Shown here piece by piece: positions 21,737-34,588 of a DNA stretch of 64,000 bases; position 1 is the first letter of the stretch, and each line of letters begins with the position of its first letter. The translations under genes and the position numbers were made by a program. The notes beneath the pieces were generated by a model, which was given only the letters and a program-made list of their open reading frames with translations, did no database searches and was not told where the DNA came from. Source of the stretch: Macrococcus sp. 19Msa1099 (GTDB lineage: Bacteria; Bacillota; Bacilli; Staphylococcales; Staphylococcaceae); NCBI GenBank assembly GCA_019357535.2, contig CP079955.1, forward strand, positions 1,302,001-1,366,000, given 5' to 3'.

Positions 21737-23998
21737 CTAGGACAATGAGTTATTCGATAAGATAAATTGTTTTAATTCATCGAATGATGAAAACAATAGC
21801 TTACTTTCTAATTTTAACTGATTTAATCGTGCTTGATAAGTACTTGAGCTCGATAAATCGACCTTTTTATCAACTTCCTGCTTTTTTATAAGTTGACCTT
21901 CTTTAATAATAAGGCCAAGTTCATGATACACATCCAGCATAAACAACAAAGTATCCGGTGACACATTTATTGTCTGTAGTAAATAACCGCCTTCTTTTTC
22001 CAGATCAATCTCTGGCTTTATCATGATACATTTATATAGCAGCTTAAATTTTTCTGCTGTCGGCATACCTTCAAAATATAATTGTCTTGGTGTGTGAAAT
22101 ATAAAATAGATTAATGTCGCATCCACACTGTTATACGTATCTAAAAACTTTTCTTCACTATCCGGAAGATCACGGAAGATAACTTTGTCATAACCCGATA
22201 TCGTTTCGCCATAGTGAAAATAATGTTCATTTAATTTATTTTTACGTGGATGAATAATCAATGCAGCACGCTCGTCCTTTAAAAACTTGTATGAATTTGG
22301 GTGTACATTTCTAAAATCAATCATCTGCATAGCGTCCTGCTTTATATGACGCACAATCATCTGAGGCTGAACGTTACCATTCCATTCGTTCAGCTGCAGC
22401 GTACCTGCCAATTTCACTTGACTGCCTACTGGAAGTTCTGACATTCTTGCCCCTTCATTCCACATAAGTGCATTCAGGGTGTTTTGAACAGTCATCTTTA
22501 GATGTGCCTGGTTCTGCCCAATCTGCTTCACATCTGTTAGTTCAGCATTCATTAATGAGAGTAACGGCGCACTGAAGTCTGTTCCGAACGGTCGGAGTTT
22601 ATCCATATCATTAATATTCTTCACTGTAATATCTGACATTTCAATAGCAGCATCAATTTCTATTTCCTGAATGATTTCACCATGAATACGTGTATCTAAA
22701 TAGTCATTCAAAGCTTTTTCGAGCTGTTCAATATTTTCAATGGGCAATGTCATCCCTGCTGCCATATGATGTCCACCAAATTTAGTAATAAGATTTCTCG
22801 ATGCATCAAGACTGTCATACATCGATACTTGCGCAATACTTCTTGCAGAGCCTTTCGCGTAGCCATTATCATAATCAATGTTCAATACGATTGCGGGTAA
22901 ATGATACTGCTCCGTAATTCTACTTGCGACAATACCAAGTACACCTTCGTTCCAGCCTTCCTTTGCAACAACGATAAAACGATTGCCCTTCGCAATTTTT
23001 TCTTCAACATCTATCAATGCTTGTTCAGTAATTGAGCTTACAATCTCCTTACGTTCAATATTGAACTGATCGACTTGTTCGCTCATCCATTCTGCTTCAT
23101 CTTCATTATCTATCTGCAGTAATTCGCATGCTAATCGTGCATCATCTAATCTACCGACTGCATTCAGTCTCGGACCTATAATAAATCCGACTGTTTCTTC
23201 TGTGATTTCACCATTAAAAGCCGCTTGCTTAAGTAATGCCTTCAAGCCCATCGGTGTATGCACATTTAAGGCTTTAAGTCCACGCTTTACGAGCGCTCGA
23301 TTCTCACCCGTCAATGATACAAGATCACTGATTGTACCAATCGCAACAAATCCAAGTAAGTGCTCATTCATCTGTCCGTTTAATGCACATGCAAGCTTAT
23401 AGCTCACCCCAACCCCTGCAAGATGATGAAAGGGATAGCTGCCGTCTGGATGCATCGGATGCAGAATTGCATAAGCATCTGGAAGCGTCTGACCAATCTC
23501 ATGATGATCTGTAATAATTACATCTATCCCTAGTTCGTTCACAATATTTACTTCATGATGACCTTGTATCCCGTTATCAACCGTAATGATTAAAGATACA
23601 CCCGCATCACTCGCTTCACGAAAAGCCTGCTCATTTGGTCCGTAGCCTTCTGTAAAACGATTCGGAATGTACCAGCCTACGTTTGCACCGATAGACTTCA
23701 AGCTATCAACGAGAACAGTGACGCTCGTCACACCATCTGCATCATAGTCTCCATAAACGAGTATCATTTCGTTATTATCTATTGCGGTTTGAATACGCTT
23801 AACCGCCTTACTCATGTCATGCATAGCAAATGGATCATGAATGTCATCTGCTGCAAAAATATCATGTAATGCTGCGTCCGTCACAATATGACGAGATTCT
23901 AATATTTTCTTATTAATTTCAGTGATGTGATATTTTTTAATTAACGCTGCAGGAATTGTATCTACAGGTTGTTTGACTGTCCATACAGTTTTATCCAC
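21737..23998 (-). CDS. recJ: Single-strand-specific exonuclease RecJ
   Basis: 5'-3' ssDNA exonuclease of recombination and mismatch repair. 753 residues, the long Firmicute form. DHH-family motifs: [13 protein letters not shown] near 81, DNGIQGHHE near 134, [14 protein letters not shown] near 155, and DHHA1 motif [13 protein letters not shown] near 398. The C-terminal ~190 residues form the Firmicute-specific extension. GTG start at 23998 behind AGGGGGA. Upstream lies an M20 peptidase gene whose stop is 27 bases away without a visible terminator, so read-through into recJ is likely. Confidence 0.95.
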   Translation of the reverse strand: MDKTVWTVKQPVDTIPAALIKKYHITEINKKILESRHIVTDAALHDIFAADDIHDPFAMHDMSKAVKRIQTAIDNNEMILVYGDYDADGVTSVTVLVDSLKSIGANVGWYIPNRFTEGYGPNEQAFREASDAGVSLIITVDNGIQGHHEVNIVNELGIDVIITDHHEIGQTLPDAYAILHPMHPDGSYPFHHLAGVGVSYKLACALNGQMNEHLLGFVAIGTISDLVSLTGENRALVKRGLKALNVHTPMGLKALLKQAAFNGEITEETVGFIIGPRLNAVGRLDDARLACELLQIDNEDEAEWMSEQVDQFNIERKEIVSSITEQALIDVEEKIAKGNRFIVVAKEGWNEGVLGIVASRITEQYHLPAIVLNIDYDNGYAKGSARSIAQVSMYDSLDASRNLITKFGGHHMAAGMTLPIENIEQLEKALNDYLDTRIHGEIIQEIEIDAAIEMSDITVKNINDMDKLRPFGTDFSAPLLSLMNAELTDVKQIGQNQAHLKMTVQNTLNALMWNEGARMSELPVGSQVKLAGTLQLNEWNGNVQPQMIVRHIKQDAMQMIDFRNVHPNSYKFLKDERAALIIHPRKNKLNEHYFHYGETISGYDKVIFRDLPDSEEKFLDTYNSVDATLIYFIFHTPRQLYFEGMPTAEKFKLLYKCIMIKPEIDLEKEGGYLLQTINVSPDTLLFMLDVYHELGLIIKEGQLIKKQEVDKKVDLSSSSTYQARLNQLKLESKLLFSSFDELKQFILSNNSLS

Positions 23999-24025
23999 AA
24001 CAATCCCCCTATATAAGTTTGCCTA

Positions 24026-25141
24026 TTATTTATCGATATCTAATAAAAGTTGATAAAATATTTCTATCGCATCAAAGATGACTGATTTATCCAGATTCAT
24101 ATCAGGATGATGCAATCCATGTTCCATATTACACCCAATCCCTAGCATTGTCGACTTGATATCCGGCAGTGCATACGTATAGTTATGGAAATCTTCTGCA
24201 CCTGGAGTATAGATGGTATCAACATATTCAAATCTTTTGCTTTTTATCGCTTTTTTCAGAAGTTCCTTCGCATCTGGATCTATTTGTGCAGCTACTGTAT
24301 AACCGTCAATCCTAGTATTGATCAATACATCTTGTTCAGCATATTGAACTTTACTATCATCAAGTATCTTATTAAAAACTGCGATCAGTTCATCCATCGT
24401 ATCATTATAATTGGCTCTAATATCAAAAGTTACGCTTACGTGCCCAGGAATGGAATTATCTTGTCCGTTCATCGTATTAATCTTTGTCATCTTAACAGAA
24501 TAATTACGGTTACTTCCCATGTTGATACGCTTTATATGTTCATATATCTCCATTACGATATCAATACTGTTAATTGATTCCCACGGTCGTCCCGCATGCC
24601 CTGCTTTAGTAATTACATCCATATAGATTGTACCACTTGCACCATGCTGTATACTTGCAGAAAACTGACCTTTTTTAAGTTCATTTAAAGGACGTACATG
24701 CATACCAAATAAATAGTGTACATGTTCGAGAGCTCCTTGTTCATGTTCCACAACATACTTCGCGCCTTCTCCTAGTTCTTCAGCAGGCTGAAAAATAAAC
24801 TTTAACGTATGTTTCGGTTTATAGTTCATCTCTTTTAGCTTTAAGATGAAGCCTGTTAATATCGTCATATGAACATCATGTCCACATGCATGCAGCACTT
24901 TCAATTCATTATTTAAACGGTATGGAAGCGCATCGATATCCGTACGAAATGCAATTGCATCTTTAATCTTACCATCAATTTGCAGCAAAAAACCGGTTTT
25001 GTTGAAGCGTTCAATGGTATAGTCCTTTAAATACGTGGTTAAATACTCTGTCGTCTTCTGTTCCTTCCAGCTTACTTCTGCAATACTGTTCAATTCTGTA
25101 TTAATTTCTTGCATTTCATTTTTAAAGGTGGTGCTATTCAT
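24026..25141 (-). CDS. M20 family metallopeptidase/amidohydrolase
   Basis: 371 residues of the M20D amidohydrolase group (N-acyl amino acid or N-acetyl-diaminopimelate hydrolases, HipO/YkuR/AbgB-like). Metal-ligand motifs LHACGHDVHMTIL near 84-96, FQPAEELGEGAKYV near 115, HVR (FGMHVRPL) near 147 and HHPDMNLD near the C-terminus. Cytosolic, no signal peptide. The start overlaps the end of the epimerase gene by 8 bases, so the two are translationally coupled. The pair suggests catabolism of dipeptides or acylated amino acids, possibly derived from cell wall; the substrate is not determinable here. Confidence 0.85.
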   Translation of the reverse strand: MNSTTFKNEMQEINTELNSIAEVSWKEQKTTEYLTTYLKDYTIERFNKTGFLLQIDGKIKDAIAFRTDIDALPYRLNNELKVLHACGHDVHMTILTGFILKLKEMNYKPKHTLKFIFQPAEELGEGAKYVVEHEQGALEHVHYLFGMHVRPLNELKKGQFSASIQHGASGTIYMDVITKAGHAGRPWESINSIDIVMEIYEHIKRINMGSNRNYSVKMTKINTMNGQDNSIPGHVSVTFDIRANYNDTMDELIAVFNKILDDSKVQYAEQDVLINTRIDGYTVAAQIDPDAKELLKKAIKSKRFEYVDTIYTPGAEDFHNYTYALPDIKSTMLGIGCNMEHGLHHPDMNLDKSVIFDAIEIFYQLLLDIDK

Positions 25142-26255
25142 TTATTTCACTCATTTCGAATTGTCGTGTCGTTATTGCATTTAAACTTTGCTGATCTATT
25201 TCTATTCCAAGTCCTGGTGCCTCACTTAAGTAGACATATGGAATTTCATATTTTAAATTTCCGATTTCCTTACTGAATAACAGGGGTCCTGTCAGTTCAG
25301 TAGACTGTACATTATGATGGCTCATTGCAACATGATACCCCGCAGCACTGCCGATAGAAGATTCGACCATAGAACCTATTTGGCATGGAATATCATGTGC
25401 CTCAGCGTAATTAATAATATGAACTGCTGCTTTTATACCCCCACACTTCATTAATTTAACGTTGATTAAATCTGTATTAATATTAAGTTGTACAAGCTGC
25501 TTAACATTTAATATACTCTCATCAACCATCAACGGTACTTTCATATGGTCATATAAGTAATTTAGCCCTTCAATTTCCTTATAACTTAACGGTTGTTCTA
25601 TCCACATTAAATTCGGATAATCTAATTGATTGACCATTTGTGCAACACGTTTCGGCGAAGACCACGCTTGATTACAATCGACACGAACTTCAATCGATTC
25701 GTCTACATAATCCAGAATCTGTTCTAACTTTCTGCAGTCCGATACCACATCTCCACCAAGCTTGACTTTAATAACATTGTATCCCTGTTCTATTAAAACA
25801 TCGATATCATCCTTTAGTTGCTCAAATGGTTTAACGCTTAACACTTTTGCATATGATAGTCTGTCTTTCGTTTTACCACCTAGTAATTCATATAATGGGA
25901 GTCCAGCCTTCTTCCCAAGAATATCATGTAATGCAATATCTACAGCTGCTTTTATTGAAGGGTTATGAATGATTAAGTCATCTAATCTATTCAGTATCGC
26001 ATTAATGTTCAGCGGATTTCTGTTAATCAATGCTGGTGCAATGACATGCTGCATAATTTCAAAAGCTGCATTCACATGTTCCCCATTTACATGTTCATCA
26101 GGTACAGCTTCACCATATCCTGTAATGCCTTCGTCTGTTTCTATTGCTAAAATAAATGCCGGCATATAAGGATACGTAGCATAATTAATAACGAATGGTT
26201 CTTTTAACGGCAATTCAATTTGATAGCCTGTTATCTTAGTTATTTTCAAGTTCAT
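25134..26255 (-). CDS. Enolase-superfamily enzyme, dipeptide epimerase-like
   Basis: 373 residues of the mandelate racemase/muconate lactonising enzyme family. Catalytic Lys pair region VIKVKLGGD near 159-167. Metal ligands in EVRVDCNQAW (Asp near 190), WIEQPL (Glu near 216) and LMVDES (Asp near 241). Second catalytic Lys in LINVKLMKCGG near 265. The KxK and late Lys arrangement fits L-Ala-D/L-Glu or related dipeptide epimerases (YkfB/YcjG group) and also N-acyl amino acid racemase/OSBS. The neighbouring M20 hydrolase could favour either reading. The pair lies between recJ and secDF, genes that I expect to be adjacent in S. aureus. Confidence 0.82.
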   Translation of the reverse strand: MNLKITKITGYQIELPLKEPFVINYATYPYMPAFILAIETDEGITGYGEAVPDEHVNGEHVNAAFEIMQHVIAPALINRNPLNINAILNRLDDLIIHNPSIKAAVDIALHDILGKKAGLPLYELLGGKTKDRLSYAKVLSVKPFEQLKDDIDVLIEQGYNVIKVKLGGDVVSDCRKLEQILDYVDESIEVRVDCNQAWSSPKRVAQMVNQLDYPNLMWIEQPLSYKEIEGLNYLYDHMKVPLMVDESILNVKQLVQLNINTDLINVKLMKCGGIKAAVHIINYAEAHDIPCQIGSMVESSIGSAAGYHVAMSHHNVQSTELTGPLLFSKEIGNLKYEIPYVYLSEAPGLGIEIDQQSLNAITTRQFEMSEINE

Positions 26256-26335
26256 CCCCCTTTGACTTTACTATTTATCATATCATTTTTTACACAAAAA
26301 TAGAAAACAGGATATACGCATTTATTTATTTAACA

Positions 26336-26375
26336 AAGCCCGGGGAACTGTAGTTGTATACAGTTCCCCGGGCTT
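26336..26375. terminator. Long GC-rich hairpin downstream of secDF
   Basis: Perfect 17-bp stem AAGCCCGGGGAACTGTA / TACAGTTCCCCGGGCTT with a six-base loop. It lies 25 bases after the secDF stop and 80 bases before the epimerase start. The following minus-strand bases TTTGTTAAAT are only a short T tract, so termination is likely but the stem is much stronger than the other terminators here. Confidence 0.65.
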
Positions 26376-26399
26376 AGTTTGCCGATCAATAGTCAGCTA

Positions 26400-28691
26400 T
26401 TAGACGTAGATTTTTTCTTCGTTCGGTTTCTTCTCTTCATAAACAATAAGTTTGCCGTTTGATTTTTTCAGTTGTTGTTTCTTTAGCATTCCCCAAAGTG
26501 GTACTGCAATAAAGACTGAACTGAAGACGCCTGAAATTAATCCGACAAGCAATGCAACCGAGAAGTTAAAGATACTTGTTGCACCGAGTAACATTAATGC
26601 GATAACTACGATTAATACTGTCAACACCGTATTGATTGAACGCGTCATCGTCTGACGAATCGAACTGTTTACGATATGATCGATTTGTTCTGGTGTTGTG
26701 ATAACTTTAATCTTATGTAGATTCTCACGGACACGGTCAAATGTAACGATCGTATCGTTAATTGAATAACCTATAATGGTCAGAACTGCTGCAATGAATG
26801 TAACGTCTACTTCCAGGCGGAATATAGTGAAGAATGCAATGATTAAAAATGCATCATGTAATAAAGATAATACGGATGTCAGTCCCATACGCCATTCAAA
26901 ACGGAATGTAACGTAGATGATGATTCCGATTGAAGCGATAATCACGGATTTAATCGCATTTTTCGCTAATTCTTTACCAATTTCACTTGATACCGTGTTT
27001 ACGTTTGGCTCATGTCCATATTTTTTAGAGAATGTTGATTTTAAATCATTGATTTGTTCCTTCGTTAACGGATCTTTATATTGTACAGATGCCATTTTTG
27101 GATTTTCAGCATTTACGACAACATTTTCACTTGGCATCTTTAACGTTTCTAGCTCTTTTTTAAGTCCATCTTCTTTTAATACTTGTTCACTTTTAATGTC
27201 TACACGTGAACCACTCTTAAAGTCGATACCTAAATTTAATCCCATCATCGTAACAATGATACTTCCAATGATAATTGATGCTAATGATAAGCCTAGCAAT
27301 GGTTTTGCTAACTTCACAAAATCAATACGTTCCCAGGCTGATTTTAAATCCTGAACATCCATACCTTCTGCAATATCATGACGATGCGCTCTGTTGACAC
27401 CAAAGAATGAAAACTTATTGTCAAACATTCCGGAGTTTACAGCAAGTTTGAGTAAGAAACGTGATAAGAATACTTGCGTAACAAAGATCATTATTATACC
27501 AAGCAGTAACATCGTTGCAAACCCTTTTACACTACTCGTTCCAAGGAAGAATAGCACTAATGCAGCCAGTACAGTTGTCAAGTTGGCATCCAATATTGTT
27601 AAGAAAGATGAATTCGAGCCTTTTTTGAAGGCTTGTTTGATACTTCTTCCGATTCTAATTTCATCCTTAATACGTTCATACATTATGATATTTGCATCGA
27701 CTGCCATACCTACACCTAGAACGAGCGCGGCAATGCCTGGTAATGTCAAAACACCTGAAATCAAATTAAAGGCGATCATCGTTAACCAGATGTAGACCGA
27801 CAATGAAATTACGGCAATAGTTCCTGGTAATCTGTAATAGAGTATCATGAACAAGAAGATTAATCCGACACCAATTGCAGATGCCAATACAGTATCATGT
27901 AGTGCATCCTGGCCAAACTGTGCACCAACAGATGTTGAATATACTTCTGTTAATTTCACTGGAAGTGAACCAGAATTTAATAGATCAGCAATTTGTTTTG
28001 CACGAATTAAACCATCTTCTCCATTAAATCCACCTGAAATTTCAACATTTTGGGAGTTGATTTCCTGTGATACACCTGCTGCACTCACATATTTTGGTTG
28101 TTTTCCCTGCTGTTCTTTTTTTGCTTCTTTCTCGTAGCTATCCTTACCTTCTTCAAAATCCATCCAGATAACCATTATATTTGGATCTTGTTGAGAGATT
28201 TTTCTAGTGATTTTAGCAAATTTTTCAGCTGATTTTAATTTTAAAGTAACAACAGGTGCATTGTTTGTCTGATCAAAGCTTTGCTTTGCACCGCCTTGAA
28301 CAAGATCCTTACCGCTTAATAACAATTTGTCATTTGCATCACGAATTGTCAGATTGGCACTTGTCGATAATATCTTTCTCGCTTCATTCTGATTTTTAAC
28401 GCCTGCTAACTGTACTCGAATTCTATCTTTATTCTCAATCTGAATTTTAGGTTCGCTTACTCCAAGTACGTTAACACGAGATTCAAGGGTCTTGCTCGTG
28501 GCTTTAACAACTTCTGGTGTGATCTTATCTTCTTTTTCAAGTTTATCAACTTTATAAAGTACTTCAAAGCCACCTTGCAGATCTAAGCCGAGATTTACTT
28601 TATTCATAATGTCTTTTGCTGTTACACCCATTGTACTGAACAATAATATAGTCAGCAGCAAAAGGGCAACGATTCTGCTACGTTTCTTCAC
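26400..28691 (-). CDS. secDF: Fused protein-export membrane protein SecDF
   Basis: Proton-driven accessory of the SecYEG translocon. 763 residues carrying SecD then SecF in one chain, with 12 expected membrane helices. SecD half: N-terminal helix then GLDLQGGFEVLYKV near 34 and TM cluster at about 255-430 with GVGMAVDANIIMYERIKDE. SecF half from about 455: GLNLGIDFKSGSRVDI and GYSINDTIVTFDRVRE near 655. The fused form is typical of Bacillus and Staphylococcus. Preceded by yajC. Confidence 0.96.
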   Translation of the reverse strand: MKKRSRIVALLLLTILLFSTMGVTAKDIMNKVNLGLDLQGGFEVLYKVDKLEKEDKITPEVVKATSKTLESRVNVLGVSEPKIQIENKDRIRVQLAGVKNQNEARKILSTSANLTIRDANDKLLLSGKDLVQGGAKQSFDQTNNAPVVTLKLKSAEKFAKITRKISQQDPNIMVIWMDFEEGKDSYEKEAKKEQQGKQPKYVSAAGVSQEINSQNVEISGGFNGEDGLIRAKQIADLLNSGSLPVKLTEVYSTSVGAQFGQDALHDTVLASAIGVGLIFLFMILYYRLPGTIAVISLSVYIWLTMIAFNLISGVLTLPGIAALVLGVGMAVDANIIMYERIKDEIRIGRSIKQAFKKGSNSSFLTILDANLTTVLAALVLFFLGTSSVKGFATMLLLGIIMIFVTQVFLSRFLLKLAVNSGMFDNKFSFFGVNRAHRHDIAEGMDVQDLKSAWERIDFVKLAKPLLGLSLASIIIGSIIVTMMGLNLGIDFKSGSRVDIKSEQVLKEDGLKKELETLKMPSENVVVNAENPKMASVQYKDPLTKEQINDLKSTFSKKYGHEPNVNTVSSEIGKELAKNAIKSVIIASIGIIIYVTFRFEWRMGLTSVLSLLHDAFLIIAFFTIFRLEVDVTFIAAVLTIIGYSINDTIVTFDRVRENLHKIKVITTPEQIDHIVNSSIRQTMTRSINTVLTVLIVVIALMLLGATSIFNFSVALLVGLISGVFSSVFIAVPLWGMLKKQQLKKSNGKLIVYEEKKPNEEKIYV

Positions 28692-28754
28692 ACTTTCACC
28701 TCTATAATCCTTTTGATGTAAAAAGTATACATCTAAATTCTGAAGGAATCAAAA

Positions 28755-29033
28755 TTATTTATTAGATACTCCTTTTATCGCTTGTTTTTCGAATGTCATT
28801 TCAGTACCTTTATTATTGACGATTAAAGTAACAAATTGATTATCTACAGATTTAACAGTTCCTTGTAATCCTCCGATTGTAGCGACTTTATCTCCACGCT
28901 TTAAATTTCTGATCAGCTGCTGCTGTTCTTTCGTACGCTTTTGCTGGGGTTTAATCATAAAAAAGTAAGCAACTGCAAAAATTGCGACTAATGGTAATAA
29001 ATTGATTAACAATGCTTGTGTTTCTGGGCTCAT
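28755..29033 (-). CDS. yajC: Preprotein translocase accessory subunit YajC
   Basis: 92 residues: one N-terminal membrane segment (LLINLLPLVAIFAVAYFFMI, about 8-27), then QQKRTKEQQQLIRNLKRGDKV and a small SH3-like domain GGLQGTVKSVDNQFVTLIV. Sits between tgt and secDF, its usual place; joins the SecDF complex. Confidence 0.95.
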   Translation of the reverse strand: MSPETQALLINLLPLVAIFAVAYFFMIKPQQKRTKEQQQLIRNLKRGDKVATIGGLQGTVKSVDNQFVTLIVNNKGTEMTFEKQAIKGVSNK

Positions 29034-29044
29034 CTCTGTACCTC

Positions 29045-31218
<2,174 letters not shown>

Positions 31219-31220
31219 AA

Positions 31221-32234
31221 TTATTTCCTCTTTTCATTAACGTATGGCACATTCAGATGTTCATAGGCATGTACAGTTGCAACACGCCCTCGTGCAGTTC
31301 TTTCTAGTAAGCCTTTTTGAATCAAGTAAGGTTCATAAACATCTTCTAAAGTTATGCGTTCTTCTCCTATGGAGACTGCAATCGTATCTAATCCTACTGG
31401 TCCACCATTGTAACGTTCGATGATGGCACGTAAAATCTTGTGATCGATATGGTCAAGTCCATATTGATCCACTTGTAATAGGTTCAATGCATGCGTCGTC
31501 ATTTCAATATCAATTAGTCCATTATTTCTAACTTGTGCAAAATCTCTTACACGCTTTAACAGTCGATTCGCTATTCTTGGAGTACCTCGACTTCTTAGCG
31601 CAATTTCCTGTACAGATTGTGCATCTATTGAAACCTCAAACACATCTGCTGTTCTTGACACAATATGGGACAAGTCTTTTATCTCATAGTAATCCAATCT
31701 CAGATGGACGCCAAATCGATCCCTAAGCGGTGCTGACAAACTTCCTGCCCGCGTAGTGGCTCCAACAAGCGTAAATGGAGGAAGATCGATTCTGATACTT
31801 CGCGCTTCCTCTCCTTTTCCAACTACAATATCTAAGCAGAAATCTTCCATCGCAGGATAGAGTACTTCTTCTACAACACGTGATATTCTATGAATTTCAT
31901 CAATGAACAAAACGTCACCCGCATTTAGGCTCGACAAGATTGCTGCTAAATCTCCTGGTCTTTCAATTGAAGGACCAGATGTAATTTTGATATTGACATC
32001 GAGTTCATGCGCAATAATATTCGCGAGCGTCGTCTTACCTAATCCTGGCGGCCCATAGAGTAGTACATGATCAAGCGCTTCATTTCTGAGCTTTGCAGCT
32101 TGAATAAAAACATCAAGATTCTCCTTTATCTTATGCTGTCCAATATATTGGGAAAGTCGCTCTGGTCTAAGAGAGAGTTCTTCTTCAACTTCATCATGAT
32201 CAATTAAATTGTTATCAACGATTCTATCGTCCAA
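31221..32234 (-). CDS. ruvB: Holliday junction branch-migration helicase RuvB
   Basis: AAA+ motor of the RuvAB complex. 337 residues. Walker [13 protein letters not shown] near 60, Walker [16 protein letters not shown] near 109, sensor [18 protein letters not shown] near 155, and C-terminal winged helix ([15 protein letters not shown]). Downstream of ruvA. Confidence 0.97.
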   Translation of the reverse strand: MDDRIVDNNLIDHDEVEEELSLRPERLSQYIGQHKIKENLDVFIQAAKLRNEALDHVLLYGPPGLGKTTLANIIAHELDVNIKITSGPSIERPGDLAAILSSLNAGDVLFIDEIHRISRVVEEVLYPAMEDFCLDIVVGKGEEARSIRIDLPPFTLVGATTRAGSLSAPLRDRFGVHLRLDYYEIKDLSHIVSRTADVFEVSIDAQSVQEIALRSRGTPRIANRLLKRVRDFAQVRNNGLIDIEMTTHALNLLQVDQYGLDHIDHKILRAIIERYNGGPVGLDTIAVSIGEERITLEDVYEPYLIQKGLLERTARGRVATVHAYEHLNVPYVNEKRK

Positions 32235-32249
32235 AATAACACATCCTTT

Positions 32250-32831
32250 TTATGACACAAACATCTGCAATCCTTGCTTTACATACTCATCCACACTACT
32301 AAACTGTTTTTTCTTGAGCTCTTTTTCAATCTTAGAAATCTCTCGCTTTGAATATCCTAATGCTTCAAATGCAAGCAATGCTTCGTTTAATAGTGTATCA
32401 TTTACTTCTTTAAATAATTCACTTTCATCCGCAATCGTCAATTTACCTTTTAAATCTAGAATGATTTGTCTTGCCGTCTTCTTCCCTATTCCTGGGAATT
32501 TAATTAAATAACTTTCACTCTCCGACTCAATTGCTCTAATAATCTCTTGAGGAGTACTTGTAGCTAATATTGCAAGCGCTGATTTTGGTCCAATTCCTGT
32601 TACTTTATTCAAAGCGTTAAACATCGCTTTCTCTTCCTCATCTTTAAAACCATAGAGTAACTGTGCATCTTCTCTTACAACAAGCTGTGTATGAAGTGTA
32701 ATCATCTGATTTAACTGATGATTAAACCGGTAAGGGTTCGGAGTTAGACATTCATATCCTATCCCACTCACTTCAATTACAAGATGCGTTGGCAGTACTG
32801 TTATTACTTTACCTTTTAAATATGCGTACAT
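32250..32831 (-). CDS. ruvA: Holliday junction binding protein RuvA
   Basis: Tetrameric junction-recognition subunit that loads RuvB. 193 residues: OB domain, two helix-hairpin-helix motifs ([14 protein letters not shown] near 72, [20 protein letters not shown] near 108), and a C-terminal RuvB-binding domain [19 protein letters not shown]. Confidence 0.96.
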   Translation of the reverse strand: MYAYLKGKVITVLPTHLVIEVSGIGYECLTPNPYRFNHQLNQMITLHTQLVVREDAQLLYGFKDEEEKAMFNALNKVTGIGPKSALAILATSTPQEIIRAIESESESYLIKFPGIGKKTARQIILDLKGKLTIADESELFKEVNDTLLNEALLAFEALGYSKREISKIEKELKKKQFSSVDEYVKQGLQMFVS

Positions 32832-32839
32832 AGTTCCTC

Positions 32840-33286
32840 CTATAAGCTCATTCCAAGGAGCTTTACATCATTAACATGCTCTATCGAACCAATTGCTTCA
32901 ATAAGTTCGTTAATTGTCATGTCGATATTTGTAGCATTCAATGAAATCGTAATGGTCGTCTTCTCTTTAATCGGAATGGTCTGATGTATCGTTAATACTG
33001 ACCCATTCTGTAACGCAATAAAGGATAGTATCTTACTTAAAAGTCCGACCTTATCATCCACTTGTACCATTATCGTCAAATTCTTCTCACGCGCCTTTTC
33101 ATCAACCGGGAAGATCGTATCCTTATATTTATAATAAGCGCTTCGTGATAAATCATGTTTTTTAACGGCATCAAAGATAGATAGTTTAGGATTCTTATCG
33201 AGTAGATCCTTGATCAATAGTGTCTTCTTTACAGATTCAGGCAGTACATCTTCACGTATTAAATAAAATTTCTTTTGTGTCGTCAT
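32840..33286 (-). CDS. ACT domain protein, PheB/UPF0735 family
   Basis: 148 residues. N-terminal helical HTH-like part ([28 protein letters not shown]) and a C-terminal ACT domain from about residue 70 ([33 protein letters not shown]). It is the conserved neighbour of obg in Bacillales (pheB). A phenylalanine link has been proposed, but the role is not settled. ATG at 33286 was chosen; the in-frame GTG at 33295 overlaps the ribosome binding sequence AGAAGGTG. Confidence 0.85.
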   Translation of the reverse strand: MTTQKKFYLIREDVLPESVKKTLLIKDLLDKNPKLSIFDAVKKHDLSRSAYYKYKDTIFPVDEKAREKNLTIMVQVDDKVGLLSKILSFIALQNGSVLTIHQTIPIKEKTTITISLNATNIDMTINELIEAIGSIEHVNDVKLLGMSL

Positions 33287-33298
33287 TAAATACACCTT

Positions 33299-34588
33299 CT
33301 ATTCAATAAATTCAAATTCACCACGCAGAATACGTACTGTATCTCCATTTTTTGCCCCACGTTCACGCAGTGCATCATCGATACCCATCGTACGCATTTG
33401 TCTAGCAAAACGGCGCACCGACGCATCTCTTGTGAAGTCTGTCATCTTGAACAGACGTTCTATCGAGTTACCGCTTACGACATATGCACCGTCGTCATCA
33501 CGCGTAATTTCAAAATGATCCACTGATTTCTCATGTTTATACATGACACGATGAACTGCACTCGCTTCTTCATCTAGATCATAATCGATATCTTTCGTTT
33601 CATCTAATATATCGGCGGTTTTATATAGTAATGTATCAATATTTTGATACGTTGCCGCACTCAGTTCGATGATTTCAACGTCTTCTTCCAATTTAGATTT
33701 AAATTCCTGTAAATATTCCTCAGCATTTGGCATATCCATCTTGTTCGCTACAATAATTTGAGGACGACGCGCAAGCTTTTCATTATATTGCTTCAATTCT
33801 TTGTTTATCGTTGTATAGTCTTCAAATGGATCACGACCATCCGTACGTCCCATATCGATCATGTGGATAATAACACGCGTACGCTCAACATGTTTAAGAA
33901 ACTGATGTCCAAGCCCAACACCTTCTGATGCTCCTTCTATTAACCCTGGAAGATCCGCCATCACAAAACTACGTTGATCTTTCGTCTGAACTACACCAAG
34001 ATTTGGTTTAATCGTAGTAAAGTGATAGGCACCGATCTTAGGCTTTGCTTTAGAAACAATCGATAGTAAAGTAGATTTACCTACACTTGGATACCCAACG
34101 AGGCCAACATCTGCCAGTAACTTTAATTCGAGTGAAACTTCTATTTCCTCACCCGGTTCACCATTCTCACAGAAGTCAGGTGCAGGGTTACTTGCAGATG
34201 CGAAGCGGGAATTTCCTCGTCCACCACGACCGCCACGTGCAACTACTGCACGCTGTTCATGTGTCACCAAATCTGCAATAATTTCACCCGTCTCTGCATT
34301 TTTGATAACTGTGCCAGGCGGAACTTTTAACACTAGATCTTTCGCTCCGCGACCATGCATATTGCTCGACTGTCCATTTTCACCTTGTTCCGCTTTAAAC
34401 ATACGTTGAAATCTGAAATCAAGCAGTGTTCTGAGACCCTCATCTACTTCAAATACAATTGAGGCACCCTTTCCACCATCCCCACCTGATGGTCCACCGA
34501 GTGGAACATATTTTTCACGACGATAAGCAACGATTCCGTTACCACCATCTCCTGCTTTTAAATTAATCTTTACCTGATCTATAAACAT
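33299..34588 (-). CDS. obg: Ribosome-associated GTPase Obg
   Basis: Essential GTPase in 50S assembly and stress response. 429 residues. N-terminal glycine-rich Obg fold ([30 protein letters not shown]), G domain with G1 [13 protein letters not shown] near 165, switch [11 protein letters not shown]3 DLPGLIEGA, and G4 NKMD, then a C-terminal OCT domain. Starts one base after the Spo0B-like gene, so they are cotranscribed. Confidence 0.97.
   Translation of the reverse strand: MFIDQVKINLKAGDGGNGIVAYRREKYVPLGGPSGGDGGKGASIVFEVDEGLRTLLDFRFQRMFKAEQGENGQSSNMHGRGAKDLVLKVPPGTVIKNAETGEIIADLVTHEQRAVVARGGRGGRGNSRFASASNPAPDFCENGEPGEEIEVSLELKLLADVGLVGYPSVGKSTLLSIVSKAKPKIGAYHFTTIKPNLGVVQTKDQRSFVMADLPGLIEGASEGVGLGHQFLKHVERTRVIIHMIDMGRTDGRDPFEDYTTINKELKQYNEKLARRPQIIVANKMDMPNAEEYLQEFKSKLEEDVEIIELSAATYQNIDTLLYKTADILDETKDIDYDLDEEASAVHRVMYKHEKSVDHFEITRDDDGAYVVSGNSIERLFKMTDFTRDASVRRFARQMRTMGIDDALRERGAKNGDTVRILRGEFEFIE

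Noticed and set aside
26917-28137. Several plus-strand open frames of 96-145 residues
   Set aside because: All antisense to secDF, without start signals or recognisable domains.
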